DNA of 64,000 nucleotides from an uncultured Oscillibacter sp. (GCF_900544955.1 NZ_UQXD01000003.1:1-64000), one strand, 5' to 3'; shown: positions 35,592 to 45,340, numbered from the stretch's first letter. The notes: generated from the sequence alone by a model not told the origin. Translations and numbers: made by a program.

Positions 35592-37796
35592 GTGCAAAGA
35601 CTGTTGGATGGGCTCAGCCCGGAGGGCGAGGCCCTGCTGGACCTCATTCCCGGCGGGGTCATGCAGTGCAAAAACGACGGCCAGTACACCATTGTCGGCG
35701 TCAACGAGGGGTTTCTCAGCATGTTCGGATTCACCCGGGAGGAGCTGGCATCCCAGTTTCAAAACCAGTTCCTCGCGCTGATCCACCCGTCGGACCGGCA
35801 GAACTTCCTCCTTGAAATCGGCCGGCAGCTGAACAAGGGCGACCGGCTCTCCCTGAGCTACCGGGTGCTCTGCAAGGACGGCGGCTACAAGTGGACCGCC
35901 AGCAGCGCCAAACTGTTCGGAGACGGGCGGGAGGAGCGCTTTTTCTGCATTTTCCTGGACCTCACGGAGGTGCGGGACGCCCAGGAGAAGCTGCGGCTGT
36001 CCCTGGAGCACCTGGAGATCATCATGAACCAGTCCTCGGACATCATTTTTGAGTGGGATTTTGCCGCGGACACCATCTCCTTCTCCCCCAACTGGCTGGA
36101 GAAGTTCGGCTATGCGCCCCACTACGACGGCAGCCTGCCCAAGCGGGAGCTTTTGCGCCATTTCCACCCCGACGACGTGGACCCCATGGCCGAGCTCCTG
36201 GAGGAGACCAAAAAGGGCGTGCCGAATTCGGTTCTGGATGTCCGCATCTGCAACGCCAAGGAGCAGTACATCTGGTGCCGCATCCGGGCCGCCACCCAGT
36301 ACAGCGCCGATAAGACGCCGCTCCGCGCGGTGGGGACCATCTCCGACATCGACGAGGAGAAGCGGATGATGGAGGACCTGCGCCGCCGGGCAGAGCTGGA
36401 CGCCCTGACGGGGCTCTACAACCACACCGAGATCCAACGGCGGGCGGAGTCGTACCTGGCGGGGGCGCCGAAGACGGTCTGCGCCATGTTCATCATCGAT
36501 GTGGACGATTTCAAGCAGGTGAACGACCGCCAGGGGCATTTGTTCGGGGACGCGGTCCTGGTCGAGCTGGCGGCGGGCATGAAGAAGCTGACCCGGAAAT
36601 CCGACGTGATCGGCCGGATCGGCGGGGACGAATTCGCCGTCTTTCTCAAGGACATCCCCTCCATCCAGGTGGCCGAGGAGAAGGCCGTCAAGCTCCTGAA
36701 CCTCTTCCAGCACCTGTTCCAGGGGGAAAAGCAGCCCGTGGAGGTCACCTGCAGCATCGGCTTCTCCCTCTATCCCTGGGACGGCCGGGACTACCAGACG
36801 CTGTACCACTGTGCCGACCTGGCGCTGTACCAGGCCAAGAGCCAGGGGAAAAACCAGTACGCCCGGTTCGACGCAAAGAGCATGGAGACGGTGGACCGGA
36901 TCGGCTACTCCTCCCTGGGCGCGGCCATTGATTCCGACAAGAGCGCGGATGGGAAATCCGGCGACCTGGTCAACTATGTGTTTCAAACCCTCTACGACAC
37001 CCACGATATCGACTGCGCCGTGGAGGCGATTCTGGAAATCGTGGGCAGGCGCTTCGATGTCAGCCGGGCCTACGTCTTTGAAAACGCCCCCGGCGGGGCG
37101 TATACCGACAATACTTACGAGTGGTGCAACGAGGGCATCTCGCCCCAGAAGCAGTTTTTCCAGCATTTTCCCTATGACGCGGTGAAGGGGTACCAGGAGC
37201 TGTTCCGGGATCACGCCGTCTTTTACTGCCGGGACATCCACACCCTCTCCCCCGCCCAGGCCGCCCTGTTTGAGATGCAGGGCATTTGCTCCACCCTCCA
37301 GTGCGCCCTGTACAACGGGAAGGAATTCTGCGGCTTCATCGGATTTGACGAGTGCACGGGCCTGCGGATGTGGAACAAGGAGGAGATCGGGCTGCTCTCC
37401 CTGGTGGCCCAGCTGCTGACCACCTTCCTCCTGAAAAAGCGGGAGGCGGACCGCAACCAGCAGATCATGGTCCAGCTCAACACCATCCTGGACCTGCAGG
37501 ACGCCTACATCTACGCCATCCGGCAGGACAACTACCAGCTGCTGTACCTGAACCAGAAGACCCTCCTCCTGGACCCCTCCGCCAAAATTGGGGACACCTG
37601 CCACAGGGCGTTTTTCGGCCGGGACCTCCCCTGTGAGACCTGCCCGCTGTCCGGGGCCACGGAGGTGTACAATCCCCAGTACGATGTCTGGACCCGGGTG
37701 CGGTACTCCCCGATGAAGTGGGAGGAGTGCGACGCCTACCTGATCAACTGCACCGACATCACGGAGTACAAGCGCCTCCAGGAATCGGAGTCCTGA
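35592..37796 (+). CDS. PAS/GAF-type diguanylate cyclase (GGDEF)
   Basis: 734 residues. Two PAS-like domains (about 10-130 and 135-260; MFGFTREELASQF, RVLCKDGGYKW), then a GGDEF domain beginning ELDALTGLYNHTEIQRR. The active site is RIGGDEFAVF near 343, and an intact inhibitory I-site (RKSD) lies five residues before GGDEF. So it should make c-di-GMP with product inhibition. A GAF-like domain (about 450-610) and a final PAS-like domain (about 620-734) with a CETC Cys pair follow, an unusual place for sensor domains. No membrane helix. GTG start behind GGGGG. Confidence 0.9.
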   Translation: MQRLLDGLSPEGEALLDLIPGGVMQCKNDGQYTIVGVNEGFLSMFGFTREELASQFQNQFLALIHPSDRQNFLLEIGRQLNKGDRLSLSYRVLCKDGGYKWTASSAKLFGDGREERFFCIFLDLTEVRDAQEKLRLSLEHLEIIMNQSSDIIFEWDFAADTISFSPNWLEKFGYAPHYDGSLPKRELLRHFHPDDVDPMAELLEETKKGVPNSVLDVRICNAKEQYIWCRIRAATQYSADKTPLRAVGTISDIDEEKRMMEDLRRRAELDALTGLYNHTEIQRRAESYLAGAPKTVCAMFIIDVDDFKQVNDRQGHLFGDAVLVELAAGMKKLTRKSDVIGRIGGDEFAVFLKDIPSIQVAEEKAVKLLNLFQHLFQGEKQPVEVTCSIGFSLYPWDGRDYQTLYHCADLALYQAKSQGKNQYARFDAKSMETVDRIGYSSLGAAIDSDKSADGKSGDLVNYVFQTLYDTHDIDCAVEAILEIVGRRFDVSRAYVFENAPGGAYTDNTYEWCNEGISPQKQFFQHFPYDAVKGYQELFRDHAVFYCRDIHTLSPAQAALFEMQGICSTLQCALYNGKEFCGFIGFDECTGLRMWNKEEIGLLSLVAQLLTTFLLKKREADRNQQIMVQLNTILDLQDAYIYAIRQDNYQLLYLNQKTLLLDPSAKIGDTCHRAFFGRDLPCETCPLSGATEVYNPQYDVWTRVRYSPMKWEECDAYLINCTDITEYKRLQESES

Positions 37797-37832
37797 GCCG
37801 CTCTCCCGGCCCCCGGAAACGGGGGTGCGTCA

Positions 37833-37858
37833 GAGGCCGCCCCATACGGGGCGGCCTC
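37833..37858. terminator. Bidirectional terminator between the GGDEF gene and the lipoprotein gene
   Basis: 11-bp GC-rich stem (37833-37843 with 37848-37858) between convergent genes; the T-runs are short. Confidence 0.6.
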
Positions 37859-38593
37859 AGTCATTTGGCGGCGGCTCCGCCGGACGGCCCAGGAATGCCT
37901 GTAACGTCATCGCCTCGGCATCCTCCGGATAGCCCAGCCATTCCGGCAGGCAGGCAAAAAACGCCCGCTGGGCGTCCTTGTCCATGGGGGAACCGTCCAG
38001 ATCGCACCGGCTGGTCTCCGGCTCCCCCTGTCCGTTGTAGCCGGAGACGGTGTGGCGCAGCACCCAGCGGCCATCCTCGAAGGAAAAGAGCCGGTATGCG
38101 TCATCACCGTCATTCCCATAGTGCAGCACCAGATCCTCCCCGTCCTGATAGCGCATCTTATTCCAGTAGGTAACGCCGTCTCCGACCCAGCCAACCCGGT
38201 TGGGGAGCGGGTTGTGGGACGCGAAGAAATCCGCTCCCAGGCAATCCGTCAGACCGCCGTCCGGTGCGGCGCAGTAAAGCCGGACTTGGATGCTGCCGTC
38301 ATCACAGTTTTCCGCCGCAGCGAATTCACAGAGTCCGTCCCGATTGAAATCGTAGAAGACGCAGTTGTTCCCATGTTCAAAAAGTCGTCGTCCGCCACGT
38401 GGAGCCGCGTCTCATCCAGAATCCGCTGTGCCATCTGCCGGCAGGCCGCCAGCTGCGCCGCAGGCTCCGGCGTCTGCGCTGAATCTGGGCAGCCGGAGCC
38501 GTTCCCCGGTTGCTCCGCCCCGGCGGCGCAGCCCACCAGCAGCACAAGCAGGCACCCAGCCAAAAAAGACCGCCAGTCGTTTCCTCTCCTCAT
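37857..38593 (-). pseudogene. Lipoprotein gene disrupted by a one-base frameshift
   Basis: The start MRRGNDWRSFLAGCLLVLLVGCAAG at 38593 is a lipoprotein signal (LLVGC lipobox). After about 80 residues the frame reads ...VADDDF and then shifts at a run of five T (minus strand, near 38380). Adding one T gives ADDDFFEHGNNCVFYDFNRDG, which stays open to the stop at 37857 and reaches about 245 residues. The downstream part has the DFNRDGLCEF motif seen in Ca-binding or FG-GAP-like extracellular proteins. Either a recent pseudogene, a phase-variable homopolymer, or a sequencing error. Function unknown. Confidence 0.8.
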
Positions 38594-38993
38594 TGCTGTC
38601 CTCCCATCCGGGCAAGTGCCCCCCTGCCCCTTTTCCGTGAGAAATCCCCCATCCATCTTCCTTCCAGGCCATGACGCAATTCCCTCCACGACATCGGTAC
38701 TGTCTCCCCGCGGCAAGCACGATGCATTCACGCGAAACGCAGCCGCCCACGAGTCCCTTTCAGGATGGTTCCATCCCCCGCAGCGGCTTCGGCTCCTGTC
38801 ACACGTCTCGCCCCACCCCGGAACCGCCGAACCCTGTCGAGATCATTTTATGCGGTTTGTGCTCATCCGGCAAGGCCCTGCCCCCGATTGTGCTTCCGGT
38901 AAAGCCTCCCATGCCAGCGGAAAAATGACCAGACGGTGTAACCGTCTGGCCATTTTTTACGCACAGCAGCACTGTCCGCCTGACCGCAGCCGC
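38594..38993. other. Intergenic region upstream of the lipoprotein pseudogene
   Basis: About 400 bp without a gene. On the minus strand TTGCCG (plus CGGCAA, 38868-38873), 17-bp spacer, TAAAAT (plus ATTTTA, 38845-38850) may be the lipoprotein promoter, with a long leader. Confidence 0.45.
38926..38958. terminator. Terminator after the flavoprotein gene
   Basis: Stem 38926-38937 with 38941-38952 (one A-C mismatch), T-runs on both strands. It closes the minus-strand TRAP/flavoprotein operon. Confidence 0.75.
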
Positions 38994-40688
38994 TCACAGC
39001 CCCTTGCAGAACGGCTTTGGCTGACCGTAGGCGGGGTCCCCTGCGGGATAGTCGCTGCGGTAATGGCTGCCGCGGCTCTCCTTCCGCGCCTCCGCGGCGG
39101 CGGCAAGCAGTTCGCCGGTGACAATGCGGCTCTCCAGGGCCAGAAGCTCCTCCAGGGTCCCCTCCCCCGCCGCATCGCCGCTGCGCAGGGCCTCTTTCCA
39201 GCCGGCACAGCTCCGGCGGAACGTCCGCAGGCCGTCCTGATTCCGGACGATCAGGAGGTTTTGGTCCGCAGCGGTCTGCACCTCCCCCAGGATCTGCCGG
39301 TACCGTGCAGCGGACAGCCGTCCAAATCCCCGGAGGCGCCGCACCTCCTCGCTCAGCACTGCCTCATCCAGGCCTTTCCGCTCGGCATGGCGGGCAAAGT
39401 CGGCGGCAAAGACCCCCGCCCTGCGGCCAAAGACCATGCAGGTCAGGGACATGTTGCCGCCCAGCCGGTCCGCGCCATGGGGCCCAGCGGCGATCTCACC
39501 GGCCGCATAGAGGCCCGGCAGGCTGGTGGCCCCGCGCTCGTCGATCAGCACGCCGCCGTTGACGGCGTGCGCAAAACAGGCAACTTCGATTCTCTCCCGA
39601 TAGAGGTCCACGCCGAGGCTCCGGAAGCGGTCATAGGTCAGCTGCCAAACGGATTGGAACCCCGGGTTTTCGCGGAACAGCCTCTGAAAGTCCGTCTCCA
39701 GGAAATCCAGGTAGACGTTTCCCCGGGGCGTCGGCACCCCGCTGCGGATCTCTGTCTGAACGGCGATCTCCAGATATTGGGAAACATCCCGGGTGCTGAA
39801 CGGGAAATGCCCGCCCTTGGCCCGGAGGACCTGCGCTTCGGAGGCCTTCCCGCCGGTATACCGTTCAATGAACCGCTCCCCGTCTCCGTTGGTCAATCTG
39901 GGCGCCGCCTGCCAGAGCTGATTGCCGAACAGATTGGGCTGCGGCCACGCCAGGCCGATCCCCGTCTGGAGAAACTCCAGGTTTTGCAGGCAGGCGCCGG
40001 CCCGCCACGCCATTGCATAGCCGTCGCCGGTGATGAACTCCGGATAGAGATGATGCCGGAACAGGGTGCTGCCGCCGCCGGCAGCCAAAATCACGCTGCC
40101 GGCCAGAATGGGGGTCAGCTCCCCCTCCCGCAGCATAAACGCCCCCAGGCAGACGCCGTGATCCACGATCAGGTCCGTCACCGTGGCATCCTCCTGTATC
40201 TGGAGCTCCTTCCGCGCCGCCTGCCGGAGCAGCGTCAGCATGATGGGCTGAAAATGATCCTTCACCACATGCGACCGGGCCCTGCTGGAAAAGCAGGCGC
40301 GATAGCCCATATAGCTCCCGTCCGGGTTCCGGGCAAAGTGCATTCCGCAGCGCTCCAGATACGCCTTGGCGTCGATGGCCTCATCCGCCAGGATTCTGGC
40401 CAGCTTCAAGTCCGCCATCCCCAGTGCCGCGCGCTGGATGTCCCGGTAAAACACATCCGGGTTGTCCTCCGGATCAAACGCGCCGTCCGGAACGTTGAAT
40501 GCGCCGATCTCCGCTACGCTGCAATAGGTGGCGCCGCTCTTGCCCAGGCAACCCTTGGTCACGATGGTGACGGACACGTTTTCCTCGGCTGCGGCGAGCG
40601 CGGCCCGCAGGGCCGCCCCGCCGCTTCCGATGACGAGCACATCCGTCCGGAGCGCAGGCGCGCACGTAAATCCTCTCGTGCCTCCCAT
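38994..40688 (-). CDS. FAD-dependent oxidoreductase, fumarate reductase/aspartate oxidase-like
   Basis: 564 residues. FAD-binding Rossmann start TDVLVIGSGGAALRAALAAAE, then KGCLGKSGATY, the substrate-domain SRARSHVVKDHF, ILAAGGGSTLF, and the family signature AGEIAAGPHGADRLGGN..MVFGRRAG near residue 405. The C-terminal SdhA-like helical domain (ALESRIVTGELLAAAAEARKESRGSHYRSDYP) is present. No heme, FMN or Tat signal, so it should be cytoplasmic. It starts 11 nt after dctM, last in the dehydratase/TRAP operon, so it may oxidise or reduce an intermediate of the imported acid. Exact substrate unknown. Confidence 0.88.
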   Translation of the reverse strand: MGGTRGFTCAPALRTDVLVIGSGGAALRAALAAAEENVSVTIVTKGCLGKSGATYCSVAEIGAFNVPDGAFDPEDNPDVFYRDIQRAALGMADLKLARILADEAIDAKAYLERCGMHFARNPDGSYMGYRACFSSRARSHVVKDHFQPIMLTLLRQAARKELQIQEDATVTDLIVDHGVCLGAFMLREGELTPILAGSVILAAGGGSTLFRHHLYPEFITGDGYAMAWRAGACLQNLEFLQTGIGLAWPQPNLFGNQLWQAAPRLTNGDGERFIERYTGGKASEAQVLRAKGGHFPFSTRDVSQYLEIAVQTEIRSGVPTPRGNVYLDFLETDFQRLFRENPGFQSVWQLTYDRFRSLGVDLYRERIEVACFAHAVNGGVLIDERGATSLPGLYAAGEIAAGPHGADRLGGNMSLTCMVFGRRAGVFAADFARHAERKGLDEAVLSEEVRRLRGFGRLSAARYRQILGEVQTAADQNLLIVRNQDGLRTFRRSCAGWKEALRSGDAAGEGTLEELLALESRIVTGELLAAAAEARKESRGSHYRSDYPAGDPAYGQPKPFCKGL

Positions 40689-40698
40689 CTCCCCGTCC

Positions 40699-41991
40699 TC
40701 AAAATGCGCTGGGCATCAGCAGCTTCGGCAAAAACAGCGCAATCTCCGGGACGAAGATGACCACCAGCACCAGCACGAGGAACATGAAATAGAACGGAAA
40801 CAGGAGCTTGGCCGCGTCCATGCTGCGCACGCCCGCAATCTGAGAGGACAGCAGCAGGGTGATGCCGTAGGGCGGCGTCATCAGGCCAAAGCACAAGACC
40901 AACGAGATAACGATGGCCACATGCATGGGATCGCAGCCGATGGACAGCGACATGGCGTTGACGATGGGGTAGAAAATGACGATGGCGGGCAGCGCGTCCA
41001 TAAACATGCCGATGATGATGAACAGCACGGTGAACACCAGCAGCAGAGAGGTCGTGCTGCTGACAAAGCGCGACATCACGCTCATCAGCAGATTGGGGAT
41101 GTTCAGGTAGGCCAGCATCCAGCCGAAGAAGCTGGCGGAGGCAATGCAGAACAGGCAGGGCGCCGAGCTGATGGCCGCGGATTTGAACAGGCGGAACAGG
41201 TCCCTGGCCCTGATGGTCCGATAGACGAACATGGCGACCAGCAGGCAGTAGACGGCGGCGACCATGGCGGCCTCCGTGGCGGTGAAGATCCCGGCCACAA
41301 TGCCCACAATGATGATGAACGGCACCAGCAGCGCCGGCAGGCAGGTCAGGAAGTCCTTCCAAACCTGGGCCAGCGGCGCCCGGCCATGGGCCGCCAGCAG
41401 GTTCTCCTTCTTCGCCGTGCGATAGACCACGATCATCTGGGTGATTCCCACCAAAATGCCGGGCAGCACGCCCGCCAGGAAGAGGGCGCCGGTGGAGACG
41501 CCGGCGGTGGAGGCGTACACCACCATAATCAAACTGGGGGGAATGATGGGGCCCATGGTGGCGGCCGCCGCGCTGATGGCCGCGGCCAGCTCCCCGCTGT
41601 AGCCGTTTTTTTTCATCATGGGGATGAACATGCCGCCGACGGCTGCGGCGTCCGCGGTGGCCGAGCCGGAAACACCGGCCAGCACCATGTTGCAGACCAC
41701 CACGACATGGCCCAGAGAGCCGGTGACGTGACCCACACAGGTGTCGGCAAACTTTGCGATGCGGGTGACGATGCCGCCGGACTCCATAAAGGTCCCGGCC
41801 AGCAGGAACAGCGGGATGGCCAGCATCGTAAAGCTGTCCAGCCCCTGCCAGATCTGCTGGGCCACAATGATCAGGTCCACCCCCTCCCTCCACGCCGCCA
41901 CGACTGCGGAGAGCAGCAGCGCAACGGCCACAGGGGCACGCAGCAGGCACAGCAGCAAAAAGGTTCCGAACAACAGCCATGCAGAGCTCAT
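40699..41991 (-). CDS. dctM: TRAP transporter large permease (DctM family)
   Basis: 430 residues, about 12 hydrophobic segments, the ion-coupled channel subunit of a tripartite TRAP uptake system for organic or sugar acids. Typical stretches: LLLCLLRAPVAVALLLSAVVAAW, FTMLAIPLFLLAGTFMESGGI, GSATADAAAVGGMFIPMMKKNGYS, IIPPSLIMVVYAS, and FGLMTPPYGITLLLSS near the C-terminus. Its start overlaps the small permease stop by 4 nt. Confidence 0.95.
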   Translation of the reverse strand: MSSAWLLFGTFLLLCLLRAPVAVALLLSAVVAAWREGVDLIIVAQQIWQGLDSFTMLAIPLFLLAGTFMESGGIVTRIAKFADTCVGHVTGSLGHVVVVCNMVLAGVSGSATADAAAVGGMFIPMMKKNGYSGELAAAISAAAATMGPIIPPSLIMVVYASTAGVSTGALFLAGVLPGILVGITQMIVVYRTAKKENLLAAHGRAPLAQVWKDFLTCLPALLVPFIIIVGIVAGIFTATEAAMVAAVYCLLVAMFVYRTIRARDLFRLFKSAAISSAPCLFCIASASFFGWMLAYLNIPNLLMSVMSRFVSSTTSLLLVFTVLFIIIGMFMDALPAIVIFYPIVNAMSLSIGCDPMHVAIVISLVLCFGLMTPPYGITLLLSSQIAGVRSMDAAKLLFPFYFMFLVLVLVVIFVPEIALFLPKLLMPSAF

Positions 41992-42473
41992 GTGTCATCC
42001 TCCCTTTTCTCCGCGCCCCTCTTCTTTGCATCCATACGGAGCCAGCAGCGATAGATCACCGCCAGAAGGATGACCACGCCGCACACGGGAATCATGCTGG
42101 TCAGATACGACATGCGGATGCCCAGGGCGGGCGAAAAGCTCTTGGCGCAGTTCTTCACATAGCGGAGTCCCTCGTAGACCAGCAGGCCGCCGAACAGCAG
42201 AACGCTGACCATTTCCACGCCGAACAGCACGCCGTCCAGCTTCTTTTCAATCCGCTCCGGAAAGACGCTGACCTTATAGTGGATGTCGTCGATGAAACCC
42301 ACCGCGCTGGCCAGCAGCGCCATGCAGATGAAGGACAGCGTACTGCCCTCGTTCATCCACGTGACCGAGCTGTGCAGAACGCTGCGGAACAGCACGTCCA
42401 GACCCACCAGCACAAAGAAGAACGCCAGCATCATCCCGGCAAGGCCGTTGATACATTCCATCAGTCTTTTCAT
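41988..42473 (-). CDS. dctQ: TRAP transporter small permease (DctQ family)
   Basis: 161 residues with four predicted membrane helices: INGLAGMMLAFFFVLVGLDVLFR, SFICMALLASAVGF, MVSVLLFGGLLVYEGL, and SMIPVCGVVILLAVIYRCW. This is the normal DctQ layout. It pairs with DctM, encoded by the overlapping next gene. Confidence 0.92.
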   Translation of the reverse strand: MKRLMECINGLAGMMLAFFFVLVGLDVLFRSVLHSSVTWMNEGSTLSFICMALLASAVGFIDDIHYKVSVFPERIEKKLDGVLFGVEMVSVLLFGGLLVYEGLRYVKNCAKSFSPALGIRMSYLTSMIPVCGVVILLAVIYRCWLRMDAKKRGAEKREDDT

Positions 42474-42526
42474 TGGACCATTCCCTTTCTATCAATCACC
42501 GCAAATGCGTCAGGGAATTTGCGCCA

Positions 42527-43567
42527 TTACATCTTGTCGCGGATCATCTGCAGCACATCCGCGACCCCATACTGACCGGCGACCTCATCCTGCAAGGGCG
42601 CCAGGATCTCGATGAAGGCCTCCTTGTCCACGTCGTCGTTGATGACGCAGCCGCCGGCGGCCAGGTCCTCCAGCGCCTTCTCATTGATCACAATGTCCTG
42701 TTCGCGCTCATAGGCGCAGGCCTCCGCCAGGCACGCCATCACGGTGCCGTACAACTCCGCCGGCAGTTTCTGGGCAACCTTGTCGCTGACGAACACGGGG
42801 GACAGGAAGAACTGGTGCTCCGTCAGGGAGTAGTACTTGGCGACCTCGTGGAACTTCCAGCTGTAGACGATGATGGGGGCGTTCTCGGCGCCGTCGACGA
42901 CCTTGGTCTGGAGTGCGCTGTAGGTCTCGCTGGTAGCAATGGAGGTGGGCATGGCCCCCAGCGTGGACCAGACCTGGGTCTCGATGGGAGAGGACATGAC
43001 CCGCAGCTTCAGCCCCTTCAAATCCCCGGGCTCCACGATGGGGTGTTTGGAGTTGATGACGCTGCGCTTGCCGATGGTGAAGATCCCGCCGACGGTTGCC
43101 CCGGACTCCTCAGCGGCCACCAGCTCCTTGATGCGGGCGATCATGTCGCTGTCGTCGCTCACACAGGCGTCAAAGTGCTGTTGGTCCTGGAACAGGTAGC
43201 TGACGCTGAACAGCCCCAGCATCGGGAACACCGTGGCGGCATTGGAACAGCCGCAGGGGGCGAAGTCCACGGTACCCATCCGGACGCCCTCCAGCAGGGC
43301 GGCCTCGTCCCCCAGCTGGGCGGAGGGAAACACTTCAATCTTCACCTGGCCGTTGGTCCGCTCCTCCACAAGGCGCTGGAATTCCAGCGCACCGGCGTGG
43401 TAGGAGGCGTCCGTGTTGTTGTCGTGGCCGAACTTCAGGGTGTAGGTCGTTTCACCGCCCGCCGCGGCGCCGCCGGTCCCATCCGCCTCCTGGGGAGAAC
43501 CGCCGCAGCCGGTGGCCAGCGCGAGGATCATCGCAGCAGACAGCGCCATGGACAAAAACTTTTTCAT
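42527..43567 (-). CDS. dctP: TRAP transporter solute-binding lipoprotein (DctP family)
   Basis: 346 residues. The start at 43567 follows AAGGAG by 8 nt and opens a lipoprotein signal MKKFLSMALSAAMILALATGC. The mature part is a DctP protein: YTLKFGHDNNTDASYHAGALEFQRLVEERTNGQVKIEVFPSAQLGDEAALLEGVRMGTVDF, and LKGLKLRVMSSPIETQVWSTLGAMPTSIATSETYSALQTKVVDGAEN with the Arg that usually salt-bridges the ligand carboxylate. The ligand is therefore probably a carboxylate; the preceding dehydratase suggests a sugar acid or hydroxy acid. Confidence 0.94.
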   Translation of the reverse strand: MKKFLSMALSAAMILALATGCGGSPQEADGTGGAAAGGETTYTLKFGHDNNTDASYHAGALEFQRLVEERTNGQVKIEVFPSAQLGDEAALLEGVRMGTVDFAPCGCSNAATVFPMLGLFSVSYLFQDQQHFDACVSDDSDMIARIKELVAAEESGATVGGIFTIGKRSVINSKHPIVEPGDLKGLKLRVMSSPIETQVWSTLGAMPTSIATSETYSALQTKVVDGAENAPIIVYSWKFHEVAKYYSLTEHQFFLSPVFVSDKVAQKLPAELYGTVMACLAEACAYEREQDIVINEKALEDLAAGGCVINDDVDKEAFIEILAPLQDEVAGQYGVADVLQMIRDKM

Positions 43568-43608
43568 GTGATTCACTCCTTTATTTTCATTGGGGATTGC
43601 GCTTGTTT

Positions 43609-45285
43609 TCAGATCTTCATGTCCAGGCCGGCGCCCATCTCGACGGGGTTGCCCAGCTTGGCATACAAGCTGAGGAACCCATCGTGCACGCGGCAGGGGG
43701 GCGCCGTCCATTCCGCTCTTCTGCGGGCCATTTCTTCGTCGCTGATATGGATCTCCAGGCTCTTGTTCTCGATGTCGTACTCGATCATGTCCCCGTCCCG
43801 CACCAGCGCCAGCGGGCCGCCTACCGCCGCCTCCGGAGAGACCTGGCAGATATACGGCGCACGGCCAAAGCCGGACACCTTGCCGTCCGTCAGCATACAG
43901 CAGGTCTTATACAGGCCGCTGGCCTGCAGGTTGCAGACAACGGAGAGCAAATCCGTGGTGCCGGGGCCGCCGCGGGGTCCCTCGTAGCGGACGACCACAA
44001 TGCTGCCCTCCTTCACAAGGCCGCTGCGAATACCGGCGTCCGCCTCCTCCATGGAGTCGAACACCTTGGCGGGGCCGCAGTGATGCCGCATCTCCTTGGC
44101 CAGGATGGAGGGCCGGGCGATGGCGTTGCCGGCGAGATTCCCCTTCAGGACGGCTAGCCCCCCCTCGTACACGGGCGCCTCCAGGGGATGGATCATGTCC
44201 TCGTTGTACACGTGGGCTTTCTTCAAATTTTCCCCCACGGTGGTGCAGGCAACGGTCATGCAGTCCAGATGCAGATGCGCCTCCAGCTGCTTCATGACCC
44301 CCTGAATCCCGCCGGCCTCGTCCAGATCGCCCACCGTATAGGGGCCGCTGGGCTGGATAGCGGTGATGCAGGGAATCTCCTCCCCCAGCTTCTCGATGAA
44401 ATCCAGATTGATCCGGTCCAGGAGGTTCAGCTCATGGGCAAGGGCCAAAAGATGGATGATGGTGTTGGTGGAACCGCCCAGCGCGTGGAGGACCTTGATG
44501 CCGTTTTCTATGCTCTTGGCGTTCAGGATGTCCCGGGCGGAGATGCCCTCCATAATCAGCTTCACAATCTGGCGGCCGGACTGCTTGGCCAGCGCCAGAC
44601 GCTTGGTGGACACGGCGGGGGCCGTACCGGCGCCGGGCAGCGCCATGCCCATAGCCTCCGCCATGCACTGGACCGTGTTGGCCGTACCCAGAACGGCGCA
44701 GGCGCCGGCGGAGGGGCAGATGCAGTCCTCCATCTCAATCAGTTCCTCGTGGGTGAGTCGGCTCTTGCCCATGCTGTAGGCATAGCCTTCGCTCATCAAA
44801 AGATCGGTCATGATGGGCTTTCCCTTGTAGTTGCCGGGCTTCTGGGAACCGCCGGGAACGATGATCGTGGGCAGGTCCAGCCGGGCGGCCGCCAGCAGAA
44901 AGCCGGGAATGATCTTGTCGCAGGTGCCGATCATCACCAAGCCGTCGAACATGTGCAGCTCGGTGGCCGCCTCCACGGAGAAGGAGAGAATGTCGCGGGT
45001 GGCGGTGTCATAGCGGATACCGTGGGAGCCCTCCACCTGATTGGGACACTGGGCCATGTTTCCAAACTCCAGCGGCACGCCCCCCGCCTGCCAGACGCCG
45101 GCCTTCACCACCTCCGCAATCTGCCGCAGGTGGGAATGGCCGGGGCCCATCTCCGCCCAGGTATTGGCAATGCCAATGATGGGGCGCTGAAAGTCCTCAT
45201 CCGTCAGTCCCACCGTCTTGAAGGTCGTCCTGCCGCCTGCGGCGTCCGGAGAGCGCCACATCTCCTTGCTTCTCCACTTTTCCAT
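43609..45285 (-). CDS. IlvD/Edd family Fe-S dehydratase
   Basis: 558 residues. Family residues for the Fe-S cluster are present: FGNMAQCPN, MIGTCDKIIPG, CPSAGACAVLGTANTVQC, plus TDGKVSGFGRAPYICQVSPEAAVGGP and the catalytic Ser region. The family includes dihydroxy-acid dehydratase (Ile/Val/Leu synthesis), phosphogluconate dehydratase and sugar-acid (arabinonate, xylonate, gluconate) dehydratases. Co-location with a TRAP importer and an IclR regulator favours a catabolic sugar-acid role over branched-chain amino acid synthesis. GGAGGG precedes the ATG, and an IclR-type palindrome lies 17 bp upstream. Confidence 0.88.
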   Translation of the reverse strand: MEKWRSKEMWRSPDAAGGRTTFKTVGLTDEDFQRPIIGIANTWAEMGPGHSHLRQIAEVVKAGVWQAGGVPLEFGNMAQCPNQVEGSHGIRYDTATRDILSFSVEAATELHMFDGLVMIGTCDKIIPGFLLAAARLDLPTIIVPGGSQKPGNYKGKPIMTDLLMSEGYAYSMGKSRLTHEELIEMEDCICPSAGACAVLGTANTVQCMAEAMGMALPGAGTAPAVSTKRLALAKQSGRQIVKLIMEGISARDILNAKSIENGIKVLHALGGSTNTIIHLLALAHELNLLDRINLDFIEKLGEEIPCITAIQPSGPYTVGDLDEAGGIQGVMKQLEAHLHLDCMTVACTTVGENLKKAHVYNEDMIHPLEAPVYEGGLAVLKGNLAGNAIARPSILAKEMRHHCGPAKVFDSMEEADAGIRSGLVKEGSIVVVRYEGPRGGPGTTDLLSVVCNLQASGLYKTCCMLTDGKVSGFGRAPYICQVSPEAAVGGPLALVRDGDMIEYDIENKSLEIHISDEEMARRRAEWTAPPCRVHDGFLSLYAKLGNPVEMGAGLDMKI

Positions 45286-45301
45286 GTTTTTCCCTCCATA
45301 A

Positions 45302-45326
45302 TTTGATATATCAAACCTAGTTTGGA
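45302..45326. promoter_or_regulatory. IclR-type operator upstream of the dehydratase operon
   Basis: Perfect palindrome TTTGATATATCAAA (45302-45315), overlapped by an imperfect CAAAC-CTA-GTTTG repeat to 45326. It sits between the iclR stop and the dehydratase start, where the operon promoter must lie. Its half-site TTTGATAT recurs in the iclR upstream palindrome. Confidence 0.7.
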
Positions 45327-45340
45327 ATTTAGGGCTGAAA

